From Amycolatopsis palatopharyngis (GTDB lineage Bacteria > Actinomycetota > Actinomycetes > Mycobacteriales > Pseudonocardiaceae), in NCBI RefSeq assembly GCF_003385185.1, contig NZ_PQHZ01000025.1, positions 24,335 through 88,334 of the forward strand: 64,000 nucleotides of DNA. The letters run 5' to 3'. Below the pieces are notes generated by a model. It searched no databases, was not told the origin of the DNA, and saw only the letters and a list, made by a program, of their open reading frames with translations. Numbering within the stretch: position 1 is the first letter of the stretch; every line of letters starts with the position of its first letter. A program made the translations under genes and the position numbers. Positions 27,136 through 35,034 of this stretch are shown piece by piece.

Positions 27136-28056
27136 TCAGCGATCGGTCACCGCGATCGCCCGTTCCAGCAGACTGCCGAAGTACAACTTGCCCTCGTGTT
27201 CACGGACCCCGGTGAGCATGTGGAACCCGTCGATCTCACCTTCGCGTTCGTGCACGATGCGCCCTTCCATGTCCACCCCGAGGACGCCGACCGTGCGCGC
27301 GGGCGACGGCTGCATCCACAGTGGAGCCCGCCGCACGAGCGCCCGCGCTGGCGCCGGCAACTTTCGCACCGCGTCGAGCGCCGCCACCTTCGGACTCGCC
27401 TGGGTGACCCAGATCAGCCCGTCGCTACCCGTCGAGGTGTTGTCCGGGAAGCCGCTCAGCCCGTGCAGGAACAGGTCGGAGGTTCCGGCCCGTTCACCGG
27501 TCAGCCAGATCCGCCGGACCTGCAACGCTCCGCTTTCCGCGACGGTCACGAACGATTCGTCGGGTGCCAGCGCGACGCCGTTGGCGAACTGCAGCCCGGA
27601 CGCGAGCTGGTCGATCGCCCCGTCCGGCGTTCGCCGCAGCAGCCGTCCCGTCCCGGTCTGCTCGATCAGGTCCTCGCGCCACCGCTGTACCGGGAACCGG
27701 GACGACGAATCGCTGAAGTAGATCGTGCCGTCGGCCGCGACCGCGGCGTTGTTGCAGACCAGCAGCGGGCTACCGCAGGCGGACGCCGCCAGTACACGCA
27801 CGGTGCCTTCGCCGAGGTGCACCATGAGCAGGCCGCGATCGGCATCGCAGACGAGCAACTCGTCCTCGCCGTACAGTTCCAGGCCCAGTGGGCGCCCGCC
27901 GGTGTCGGCGACCGTGTCGATCCGGCCGCCGTCCTGGGTCACCCGGATGATCCGCCCGTCGTCGAGGCCGGTGAGCACGCCTCCCCGCGCGTCCACCACC
28001 ACGTCCTCGGGGCCGTTGCCGTTGACCGGAATCACCCGGACCTCACCGAAGCGCAT
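27136..28056 (-). CDS. SMP-30/gluconolactonase/strictosidine-synthase-like beta-propeller protein
   Basis: The 306-residue protein shows repeated propeller blades (GPEDVVVDARGGVLTG, CNNAAVAADGTIYFSDSS, FANGVALAPDESFVTVAES, SDGLIWVT) as in SMP-30 lactonases and the SSL/adipocyte membrane-associated family. The FSDSS and ANGVALAPD motifs place the metal-binding Asn/Asp residues as expected. No secretion signal is seen. Members hydrolyse lactones or organophosphates or act as calcium proteins, so only a lactonase-like activity can be proposed. It may be co-transcribed with the MFS gene downstream. Confidence 0.8.
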   Translation of the reverse strand: MRFGEVRVIPVNGNGPEDVVVDARGGVLTGLDDGRIIRVTQDGGRIDTVADTGGRPLGLELYGEDELLVCDADRGLLMVHLGEGTVRVLAASACGSPLLVCNNAAVAADGTIYFSDSSSRFPVQRWREDLIEQTGTGRLLRRTPDGAIDQLASGLQFANGVALAPDESFVTVAESGALQVRRIWLTGERAGTSDLFLHGLSGFPDNTSTGSDGLIWVTQASPKVAALDAVRKLPAPARALVRRAPLWMQPSPARTVGVLGVDMEGRIVHEREGEIDGFHMLTGVREHEGKLYFGSLLERAIAVTDR

Positions 28057-28096
28057 AGAACTCCCTCACTGGTTGCCTCGCCTCAAGCCCGGCGTA

Positions 28097-28777
28097 CTAG
28101 CGATAACTGAGCATTGCCGCTTCGTCGCCGTCGAAGTGCCCGTGTTCGTTGAACGAGAGCAGGGTCAGCCCACCCCGCCCCGAGACGATCTTGGTGATTC
28201 CGCCGTTGGTGGTCACGCGGTTCATCGCGAGGAACGTGTGCTCCATCGCCGCTCCTGTCTGCGGCTGCGGACAGAGCAGCTGCGCGCACAACGCGGCGAT
28301 CACCCCGCCAGAGGTGAACACCACCGTCTGCTCCCCCTTACCCAGCCCGGCCACCAGCTCGTCCAGCGCGCCACGCACCCTGGCGCTGAACGCCGGCCAG
28401 CTCTCGGCGCACAGGCTCGTACCGCCCGAACGCGCCCAGTCAGCCAGCGCCGCGTCGAGCACCGACTGGAAGGCGCGCGGGTCACCACCCTGCGCCGTGG
28501 CGTTACCGTGCTGCGCCAGCACGTCGAGGTGGTCGTACTCGTTCCATCTGGGGTCCTCTTTCGCGACGAGGCCCTGGCCCAGTTCCGCGAGCGCCGCGTC
28601 GGCCGTCGCCCGCTGCCTGCGCATGGAACCGCACCACATGTCACCGCTGGTGATTCCACGCCTGCGCAACTCCGCACCGACTGCCGTCGACTGTGCGGTG
28701 CCGTGCTCGGACAGCACGTCGTAGTCGGCCGCACCGAAGGAGGCCTGGCCGTGGCGGACCAGGAAAACGGCGCCCAT
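28097..28777 (-). CDS. histidine phosphatase (phosphoglycerate mutase-like)
   Basis: The 226-residue protein begins MGAVFLVRHGQAS, with the RHG phosphohistidine motif at residues 8-10. The second catalytic block is VFTSGG, with the usual His replaced by Ser at the place where SHGG is common. It is therefore a phosphatase-like member of uncertain activity. The start overlaps the kinase gene's stop (TGATG), so both are translated as a unit. Neighbouring kinase and SDR genes suggest a small operon of unknown pathway, an arrangement often seen near acyl-CoA genes in actinomycetes. Confidence 0.85.
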   Translation of the reverse strand: MGAVFLVRHGQASFGAADYDVLSEHGTAQSTAVGAELRRRGITSGDMWCGSMRRQRATADAALAELGQGLVAKEDPRWNEYDHLDVLAQHGNATAQGGDPRAFQSVLDAALADWARSGGTSLCAESWPAFSARVRGALDELVAGLGKGEQTVVFTSGGVIAALCAQLLCPQPQTGAAMEHTFLAMNRVTTNGGITKIVSGRGGLTLLSFNEHGHFDGDEAAMLSYR

Positions 28778-29844
28778 CAGGCGCTGCCCTCGTCGATGAC
28801 GCGGCGGCAGCGCGATTCGAGATATCCCACGAACATCCAGAAGTCCTTGAACGCCGGGTTGTGTGTCTGGCCGTGGTGGTAACGGTAGTAGATCTGCTGA
28901 AGCACGACGGCCAGCCGGAACAGCCCGTACACCTCGTAGAAGGTCCAGTTTGGGATCGCCGTCCCCGTACGCTCGGCGTAGTGGTCGACGACCTCGGCGC
29001 GCGTCAGCATACCGGGCAAATGGGTCGGCTGACGACGACTGGCCTGGAACACCTCGTCGTCGTCGGCCTGTACCCAGTAGGACAATGTGGTGCCCAGCTC
29101 CATCAGCGGATCGCCGAGCGTCGCCATCTCCCAGTCCAGGATGCCCACGACTGCGAGGTCGTCCTCGGGGTCGAGCAGGACGTTGTCGAACCGGAAGTCG
29201 TTGTGGATGAGGCAGATCCGCACCTCGTCCGGCTGATTCGCCCCCAGCCAGGCACGTACTTCGGTGAAGGCGGGGACGTTGGGTGTATGCGCCCGGTCCA
29301 GCCGCCTGCTCCAGCCCTCGACCTGCCGCCGGATGTACCCGCCTCCCTTGCCGAGGTCGGCCAGGCCCGCGGTTTCGACATCCACCTGGTGCAACTCGAC
29401 CAGCCGATCGATGAGCCCGGTGGACAACGCCCGCGCCCGCGCCGGGTCCAGCGCCGTTTCCTCGGGCAGGTCGCCGCGCAGGATGAGGCCGTCGATCCGC
29501 TCCATCACGTAGAAGTCGTCGCCGAGAACCGTGTGGTCCTCGCAGAACGCGACCATCCCTGGCACGTACGGAAACACCGGCTTCAGCCCCGCCTGTACGC
29601 GGTACTCCCGGCGCATGTCGTGTGCCGAGGCCGCCTTCTCCCCGACAGGCGGCCTGCGCAGGATCAGGTCCCGGTCCGGATACGCGAGCAGGTAGGTCAG
29701 ATTGGACGCGCCACCGGGGAACTGACGCACCTCGGGAGGTCCCGAGTCCGCCAGGCCGTCCACCCTGGCAGCAAGCCAGGCGTGCACGGCAGCGACGTCG
29801 AATCGGTCCTCGGCCCGGACCTCGCCCGCCTCGCCGCCGGTCAC
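28777..29844 (-). CDS. aminoglycoside-phosphotransferase-like kinase (ACAD10 type)
   Basis: The 355-residue kinase-fold protein has the nucleotide-binding LILRRPP, the catalytic loop LIHNDFRFDNVLLD and the metal-binding Asp in GILDWEMATLGDP. These spell the ACAD10/11-associated APH subgroup rather than drug-resistance enzymes. That subgroup phosphorylates hydroxylated acyl-CoAs in fatty-acid degradation. GTG at 29844 is chosen because it overlaps the SDR stop as GTGA; an ATG 20 codons upstream would run into the SDR gene. Together with the SDR and phosphatase it forms a three-gene operon. Antibiotic modification is unlikely. Confidence 0.85.
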   Translation of the reverse strand: MTGGEAGEVRAEDRFDVAAVHAWLAARVDGLADSGPPEVRQFPGGASNLTYLLAYPDRDLILRRPPVGEKAASAHDMRREYRVQAGLKPVFPYVPGMVAFCEDHTVLGDDFYVMERIDGLILRGDLPEETALDPARARALSTGLIDRLVELHQVDVETAGLADLGKGGGYIRRQVEGWSRRLDRAHTPNVPAFTEVRAWLGANQPDEVRICLIHNDFRFDNVLLDPEDDLAVVGILDWEMATLGDPLMELGTTLSYWVQADDDEVFQASRRQPTHLPGMLTRAEVVDHYAERTGTAIPNWTFYEVYGLFRLAVVLQQIYYRYHHGQTHNPAFKDFWMFVGYLESRCRRVIDEGSA

Positions 29845-30593
29845 GTGAACTTCCGTAGCAGTCCCACGGGGGCGAACCGCATGACCACACTCAGCGGAGC
29901 CCACGGCAGGGTCGGGATGTAGGCCTTCGCCCGTTCGCGTTCGATCGCGTCGACCAGTGCCCGCGCTCCCTTGTCCGCGCTCGCCAGCAACGGAGTCCGG
30001 CCCGCGCGACCGGTCATCTCGGACTCGATGTAGCCGGGCAGCAGTGTGGTGACGGCGATTGGGGTGCCCGCGGTGTCGGCCCTGATCCCGTCGGCCAACG
30101 CGGCGATCCCCGCCTTGGACGCCGCATAGGCGGTGACGTTGCCCGGCAGGCCACGGATGGCACTGAAGGAGGAGACGACCACGAGGTGCCCGGCGTTCTG
30201 TTCACGGAAGACCTCCATGGCGGCCTCGCATTGGGCCAGGCCGGCGACCAGGTTCGTCTCGACCGTCTCGCGGTTCGCGTCGAACCGTCCGGTGCCGACC
30301 GGCTGTCCCTTGCCGAGCCCCGCGTTCACCACGAACCGGTCGATCGTGCCGAGTTCGGCGCGGAACTCCTTGACGACGCTGAACACCCGGTCATGATCAT
30401 TGACGTCGAGAGCCCTGGTGACGACCTTGATGCCGTCGTGCCTGGATCGCAGCTCGGCGGCGAGATCGTCGAGCCGGTCGGTCCGGCGGGCGCACAACGC
30501 GAGGTTGCGCCCCTTGGCCGCGAACCTCCTGGCCATGCCCTCGCCGAGGCCGGAGCTGGCGCCGGTGATCACGATGTTCTTCCGGTAGGTCAT
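29841..30593 (-). CDS. short-chain dehydrogenase/reductase
   Basis: The 250-residue classical SDR has TGASSGLGEGMA for NAD(P) binding, NAGLGKG, the catalytic Ser in VVSSFSAIRG and the YAASK pair. An Arg-Arg after the second strand (CARRTDR) favours NADP(H). The closest type I recall is the mycobacterial Rv0484c group of unknown substrate. ATG at 30593 (MTYRKN) is preferred; an ATG five codons earlier overlaps a palindromic site. It is first in a three-gene operon with the kinase and phosphatase, with GTGA coupling to the kinase. Confidence 0.87.
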   Translation of the reverse strand: MTYRKNIVITGASSGLGEGMARRFAAKGRNLALCARRTDRLDDLAAELRSRHDGIKVVTRALDVNDHDRVFSVVKEFRAELGTIDRFVVNAGLGKGQPVGTGRFDANRETVETNLVAGLAQCEAAMEVFREQNAGHLVVVSSFSAIRGLPGNVTAYAASKAGIAALADGIRADTAGTPIAVTTLLPGYIESEMTGRAGRTPLLASADKGARALVDAIERERAKAYIPTLPWAPLSVVMRFAPVGLLRKFT

Positions 30594-30607
30594 AGCCCAT
30601 GATCGCA

Positions 30608-30625
30608 TTACCTACTCGTTGGTAA
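30608..30625. promoter_or_regulatory. palindromic operator candidate TTACC-N8-GGTAA
   Basis: TTACCTACTCGTTGGTAA lies 15-32 bp upstream of the preferred SDR start. It shares CCTACTCG in the same orientation with the palindrome ahead of the fatty acyl reductase gene. Confidence 0.4.
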
Positions 30626-30630
30626 CAAGC

Positions 30631-30680
30631 ACGGTGGCCCGCTGCCGCCGCGAACGGAACGCGGGACACCGGGCCACCGT
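30631..30680 (-). terminator. stem-loop downstream of the subtilase gene
   Basis: ACGGTGGCCCG and CGGGCCACCGT are exact 11-bp complements separated by 28 bases that can themselves pair in part. They lie about 40 bases past the peptidase stop codon. Confidence 0.65.
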
Positions 30681-30717
30681 CTCCAGGGAGGGCGCGGGTC
30701 TGTGTGCTTGGGATCGC

Positions 30718-31956
30718 CTACTCGGTCCCGGTGTAGAGCAGCTTGTTGGGAGTCTCGCCGGTGGGGTTGGTGATCTTGTCCGGCGTCGCGGCACCGGTCA
30801 GGGCCTCGGCCACCTGTGCGGGAGTGGCTTCCGGGTTGTCGGCCAGATAGAGCGCGGCCGCACCGACCACATGGGGAGTGGCCATCGAGGTTCCGCTGAT
30901 CGTGTTCTCGGCGCCGTCGCTCCATGCGGAGGTGATGTCCACACCGGGTGCGTAGAGGTCGACGACACTGCCGTAGTTCGAGAAGCTGGCCTGCGCGTCC
31001 TGCTTGTCGCTCGCGGCCACGGTGATCGCCTCGGTCACCCGCGCCGGGGAGTAGCCGGAGGCGTTCGCCGAACTGTTGCCTGCGGCGACGCCGAAGGTGA
31101 CTCCCTTCTCGACCGCCCCGCGAACCGCCTCGTCGAGCGCGTCATCGGCGGTGCCACCCAGGCTCATATTCGCCACCGACGGCCCGCTCGCGGTCTCCGC
31201 GACCCAGTCGATCCCGGCGACGACCTGGGCCGTGGTGCCGCTGCCGTTGGCGTCGAGCACGCGAACCGGAACGATCTTCACCCCCTTCGCCACGCCGTAC
31301 TCCTTGCCGCCGACGGTGCCCGCGACATGTGTGCCATGACCGTTCTCATCGGTGGCGTCGTCATCGTTGTCGATGAAGTCCTTGCCGCCGGAAGCCCTGC
31401 CGCCGAAGGTCTCGTGCTCGGTGAGAACTCCTGTGTCAACGATGTAGGCCGTTACGTTCGCCGCGTCCGTGGAATAGGTGTAAGCGTCGTCCAATGGCAG
31501 GTCCCGCTGGTCGAGCCGGTCCAACCCCCACGAAGGTGGCGATTGCTGGGTCTCGGTGGTGTGCACCCGCTGGTTCTGCACCACGTAGTCGACGCCTGCG
31601 TCCGCGGCGAGCCTCTTGGCCTCCGTCTCGGTCGCGGTGACGGAGAAGCCTTCCAGCGCGCTGCCGTAGGTGTGCGACACCTCGGCGCCGTACCGGCCCG
31701 CGAGGCTCTGCGCCTTGGTGCTCACGACCTTTCTCACCTCGGCGGCCGCCATCGTCGCGGGACTGTCCTTGAGCACCACGATGTAACTGTCCGTCACTGC
31801 ATTGGCAGTGTCTGTCGCCCGAATTTGCCCCTCCACGCCTTCCGTAGCCGGCAAGGCATGGACTGCCCCGGCGCCGAGAACGGCGGCCGCCGCGGTCACC
31901 CCGGCGAGCGAGACACCCGCCCCGAGCCCTCGTCGTAGTTGTCGCGAGTTGCCCAT
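30718..31956 (-). CDS. secreted subtilisin-like S8 serine protease
   Basis: The 412-residue preproprotein has a Sec-type signal peptide (RRGLGAGVSLAGV... cleaved near HALPA), an I9 propeptide (about residues 55-132) and the S8 catalytic domain. The triad is Asp174 (VDTGV), His207 (GHGTHVAG) and Ser357 (GTSMATPH), with Asn294 at the oxyanion hole. It resembles proteinase K-type actinomycete extracellular proteases, with one Cys-free catalytic domain and no C-terminal binding module. It is monocistronic, bounded by a terminator and a 320-bp upstream gap. It probably has a nutritional or developmental role. Confidence 0.95.
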   Translation of the reverse strand: MGNSRQLRRGLGAGVSLAGVTAAAAVLGAGAVHALPATEGVEGQIRATDTANAVTDSYIVVLKDSPATMAAAEVRKVVSTKAQSLAGRYGAEVSHTYGSALEGFSVTATETEAKRLAADAGVDYVVQNQRVHTTETQQSPPSWGLDRLDQRDLPLDDAYTYSTDAANVTAYIVDTGVLTEHETFGGRASGGKDFIDNDDDATDENGHGTHVAGTVGGKEYGVAKGVKIVPVRVLDANGSGTTAQVVAGIDWVAETASGPSVANMSLGGTADDALDEAVRGAVEKGVTFGVAAGNSSANASGYSPARVTEAITVAASDKQDAQASFSNYGSVVDLYAPGVDITSAWSDGAENTISGTSMATPHVVGAAALYLADNPEATPAQVAEALTGAATPDKITNPTGETPNKLLYTGTE

Positions 31957-32276
31957 TGGTTCCCTTTCTGCTGATCAACCGGCAGGCAACGGGAGCCGAT
32001 CCATGCCGGGCCCGACACCATCCGGTGCGGCCCCGACCCCTCGACCGTTCGGAGTGGCCACTGTTGCCCTGTTGTTATGCAATCCCGCCGACCACAACGA
32101 AGCAATGATTCACAGTTACCAGTACTAGGCCATTCGGTGTAGAAAGAATCGACAGAGTGAACCAGCGTCGAGCGAGTGAACGCGAACCCCCGGCACCGGG
32201 CCACTGATAACGTTGTCTTGTTAGTTACCAACGTGATCTCGGGCGAGAATCAACAGTCGGGGCGGTTAGCACACAG
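31957..32276. promoter_or_regulatory. divergent promoter gap, protease versus HTH gene
   Basis: No gene is evident in this 320-bp region. The right part is relatively A/T-rich. ACGTTG-N13-CAACGT (32210-32234) is an inverted repeat 43 bp before the HTH gene and may be its own operator. Confidence 0.4.
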
Positions 32277-33221
32277 ATGACGTCGGGGGCCGGTGCTGAA
32301 CGGGAAACCGGGGGCACCCCGTTCGGAGATTCGTTTCCCGAAGCGTTGCGGAACGCGATAGCCGGCAGCGGGCTCAGCCTCGACCGGATACAGGCCCGGT
32401 TACACCGCAGGAGTGTCTCGGTGAGTGTGACCGCGCTGAGTTACTGGCAGTCGGGCAAACGGCAGCCGGAGCGGCAGAGTTCGATCGCGGCCGTGCGCGC
32501 GCTCGAGGAGATCCTCGAGGTCCCGACCGGGTCGTTGATCGGTCTGCTCCCCCCGCCGCGCCCGCGCGGGAGCACCTCGCGCAGACGCGGTGGCCCGCCG
32601 GAGGACGGGCTGGCCTTCGCGCACGACGTCCTGCGCCCGCTGCTCGCCAGAATCGGCGCCCCGCACGCCCTCGAACAGCATCACCAGCTGAGCCTGATCG
32701 GCCTGCACGACCGTTGCGACATCGCCGCCGACGGCGGGCAGCGTGCCGTCACGACTCGCGCGGTGTTCCGGGCGAGCACCAACGGCCAGGACCGCTGGCT
32801 GCTCGTCTACAGCCAGGACGACCCGGCAGCGGGTCATCCGCGGCTACACGCCCAGCGCAACTGCACGGTCGGCCGTGTCGAGGTCGACGCGGAGCACGGG
32901 GTCACCGTGGCCGAACTGCTCTTCGACAGGGCTGTCGACAAGGACGAGACCTGCCTGATCGAGTACTCGGTCAGCAACAACGGCCCGCCGTTCCCGGAGT
33001 GCCGCAACACCCACTACCGCGAGTTCCGCAGGCCGATCCGCGAGTACCTGCTCGAGGTCCGGTTCGACAGCGGGATCATGCCCGCCCACTGCACCCAGTA
33101 CTCCAGAACGGCCACGGTGAGCGAACCCGTACGCCGGGACATCCGGGTGGACGGCACAAACGCCGTCCACGCGGTCGCCCTCGACTTCGGCCCCGGCGTA
33201 TTCGGGATCGACTGGAGCTGA
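32277..33221 (+). CDS. XRE-type helix-turn-helix protein with unknown C-terminal domain
   Basis: The 314-residue protein starts with a Cro/CI-like HTH (residues about 20-75: LRNAIAGSGLSLDRIQARL, ALSYWQSGKRQPER, VRALEEILEVP). A Pro/Arg-rich linker and a roughly 200-residue domain of mostly beta character follow. The latter contains several Cys (HDRCD, NCTVG, TCLIEY, PECRNTHYREF, PAHCTQY) and could bind a ligand or metal. I do not recognise this C-terminal domain. It is divergent from the protease and could control it. Transcriptional regulation is inferred from the HTH alone. Confidence 0.75.
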   Translation: MTSGAGAERETGGTPFGDSFPEALRNAIAGSGLSLDRIQARLHRRSVSVSVTALSYWQSGKRQPERQSSIAAVRALEEILEVPTGSLIGLLPPPRPRGSTSRRRGGPPEDGLAFAHDVLRPLLARIGAPHALEQHHQLSLIGLHDRCDIAADGGQRAVTTRAVFRASTNGQDRWLLVYSQDDPAAGHPRLHAQRNCTVGRVEVDAEHGVTVAELLFDRAVDKDETCLIEYSVSNNGPPFPECRNTHYREFRRPIREYLLEVRFDSGIMPAHCTQYSRTATVSEPVRRDIRVDGTNAVHAVALDFGPGVFGIDWS

Positions 33222-33247
33222 GGCGGAGGCGGCGTCCGGGCGTGCTG

Positions 33248-34879
33248 CTAGTCGAGCTTGTTCCGCAACAGCTTTCCCGTGGCGTTTCTCGGCAGTTCAT
33301 CGAGGAATGCCACCTCGCGCGGCACCTTGTACCTGGCGAGGTTGGATCTGACGAAGTCCCTGAGTGTCTCGGCGTCGAGTTCGGCGCCGTCCGCGGCGAC
33401 CACGAAGGCCTTGAGCCGTTGGCCGAACTCCTTGTCGGGCACACCGATCACCGCTGCCTCGAGCACGTCCGGACGCTCGACCAGGAGGTTCTCGACCTCG
33501 ATCGGGAAGACGTTCTCCCCGCCGGAGACGATCATCTCGTCGTCACGGCCGTCGATGAACAGCAGGCCGTCCTCGTCGAAATGTCCGACGTCACCACTGG
33601 AGAGCAGGCCGTCGATCATCTCCTTGTTCCGGCCATCGGTGTATCCACCGAAGCTCAGGCCACTGCCGACGAAAACTCGTCCGGTGACGTTCGGTTCGGT
33701 GATCCGCGTGCCCTTTTCGTCGTAGAGCGCGACGTGGCAACCCACCGGCGGCCTGCCGACCGTGCCGGGGGCCTTGCGCCAGTCCTCCGGCGTGGCCACA
33801 GTGGCGACGGCGACCTCGGTCGAGCCGTAGAGATTGTGGACGACATCGCCGAACAGGTCGGTCGTGCGGTTGCCGAGATCCGGCGAGAGTGCCGAACCGG
33901 CCACGAAGACGATCCGCAGGGACGACGTGTCGTACTTGGCGAGTATCGCCGGATCGAGGTCGACGATTCGCTGCAACATGGTTGGCACCAGCACCAGCGC
34001 GGTGCACTTGTGTTCCTCGACCCCGCGCAACGTCTCCTCGGGGTCGAAGCGCCTGCGCATCACGACCTTGGAGCCGAGCGCGAAGGAGAGGATGAACTGC
34101 GACAGGCCGGTGCCGTGGAACAGCGGAGCGCCCATGTAGGTGCTCTCCCCCGCCCGCAGCGGGACCCGGTCGAGGAACTGCGCGGAGTGCAGCGGTGAGG
34201 TCTGCGGGCGCGGCGCGCCCTTCGGGGTGCCGGTGGTGCCACTGGTGAGCAGAACGAAACCACCGGGCTTACGGGGTGCGGCGATCGGCCGGTCGTCGTT
34301 GCTGGCGATGAGTTCATCCAGTATCGGAATGGCCGGATCCCGGCGCTGGCCCGGCTCGACCCAGGCCAGGTAGCGATCGACCTCACCCTCGACCGCGTCG
34401 AGCAGCTCGGTGAACTCCTCGTCGTAGACGAGCGCGCCGACCTTCTCCCGTGCCGCGACGTCGGCCAGCTGCGGCTTGGCGAACCCGGTGTTCATCAGCA
34501 ACAGCCGGGCGCCCAGTTTTCCGGCGGCCAGCATCGCGAGAACGAGCCCCCGGTGATCACGACACAGCGCTGCGATGACCGAGCCGGGTGCGAGTCCGCG
34601 CTCGGACCATGCCCTGGCCAGCGCGTTGGACCGCAGGTCGAGCTGCTTGAAGGTGAGCGGGCCGAGTTCGTCCACCAGTCCGACGGCCGTGGAATCGCGC
34701 CGGGCGGCGATCTGTGTGGAGCCGGCGAACGGACCGAACTTGCGCACGGCCACCAGCGACCGCACACCCTCGTCGAGCCGGGGGAAGGGCACCAGCCCCG
34801 CTTCCCACATGACACGGACACTGCGGGCGGTCTCTGCCGCCTTCGCGGTCACCGCGGCCACGCTGGTCGGGTTTCTCAT
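33248..34879 (-). CDS. acyl-CoA synthetase (AMP-forming)
   Basis: The 543-residue ANL-superfamily ligase has the P-loop LTSGTTGTPKG, the YGSTE motif, SGDVGHFDEDGLLFIDGRDDE and the C-terminal catalytic lysine in NATGKLLRNKL. It is thus a complete CoA ligase, in contrast to the FAAL at 16.5 kb. The ATG at 34879 follows an ideal GGAGGTG. A long hydrophobic N-terminal region (about residues 10-40) precedes the domain, as in mycobacterial FadD2/FadD12-type medium- or long-chain ligases. A CATACC/GGTATG palindrome 51 bp upstream matches one ahead of the beta-oxidation operon, suggesting shared repression. Confidence 0.9.
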   Translation of the reverse strand: MRNPTSVAAVTAKAAETARSVRVMWEAGLVPFPRLDEGVRSLVAVRKFGPFAGSTQIAARRDSTAVGLVDELGPLTFKQLDLRSNALARAWSERGLAPGSVIAALCRDHRGLVLAMLAAGKLGARLLLMNTGFAKPQLADVAAREKVGALVYDEEFTELLDAVEGEVDRYLAWVEPGQRRDPAIPILDELIASNDDRPIAAPRKPGGFVLLTSGTTGTPKGAPRPQTSPLHSAQFLDRVPLRAGESTYMGAPLFHGTGLSQFILSFALGSKVVMRRRFDPEETLRGVEEHKCTALVLVPTMLQRIVDLDPAILAKYDTSSLRIVFVAGSALSPDLGNRTTDLFGDVVHNLYGSTEVAVATVATPEDWRKAPGTVGRPPVGCHVALYDEKGTRITEPNVTGRVFVGSGLSFGGYTDGRNKEMIDGLLSSGDVGHFDEDGLLFIDGRDDEMIVSGGENVFPIEVENLLVERPDVLEAAVIGVPDKEFGQRLKAFVVAADGAELDAETLRDFVRSNLARYKVPREVAFLDELPRNATGKLLRNKLD

Positions 34880-34929
34880 CCGGGCACCTCCGTTGCTGCT
34901 GCGGGCCGAGAATGCGTCATCGCAAGATC

Positions 34930-34949
34930 CATACCGTACTGCTGGTATG
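34930..34949. promoter_or_regulatory. 20-bp palindromic operator candidate CATACC-N8-GGTATG
   Basis: Perfect 6-bp arms, 51-70 bp upstream of the acyl-CoA ligase start. The related site CATACCAACAGGATTGTATG lies 48-67 bp upstream of the thiolase start at 59.6 kb, with the same length and position. Confidence 0.6.
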
Positions 34950-35034
34950 AACGCTGGTAGACAGTATCCGAATCGGGGACCGGCCAGCCAGCCTCCGCTC
35001 ACGACTGTCGGTCCCACCGCGCAGAATCACATCT

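Noticed and set aside
28777..29844. Aminoglycoside resistance gene
   Set aside because: The kinase has ACAD10-type motifs and sits in an operon with SDR and phosphatase genes; a metabolic kinase is more likely.
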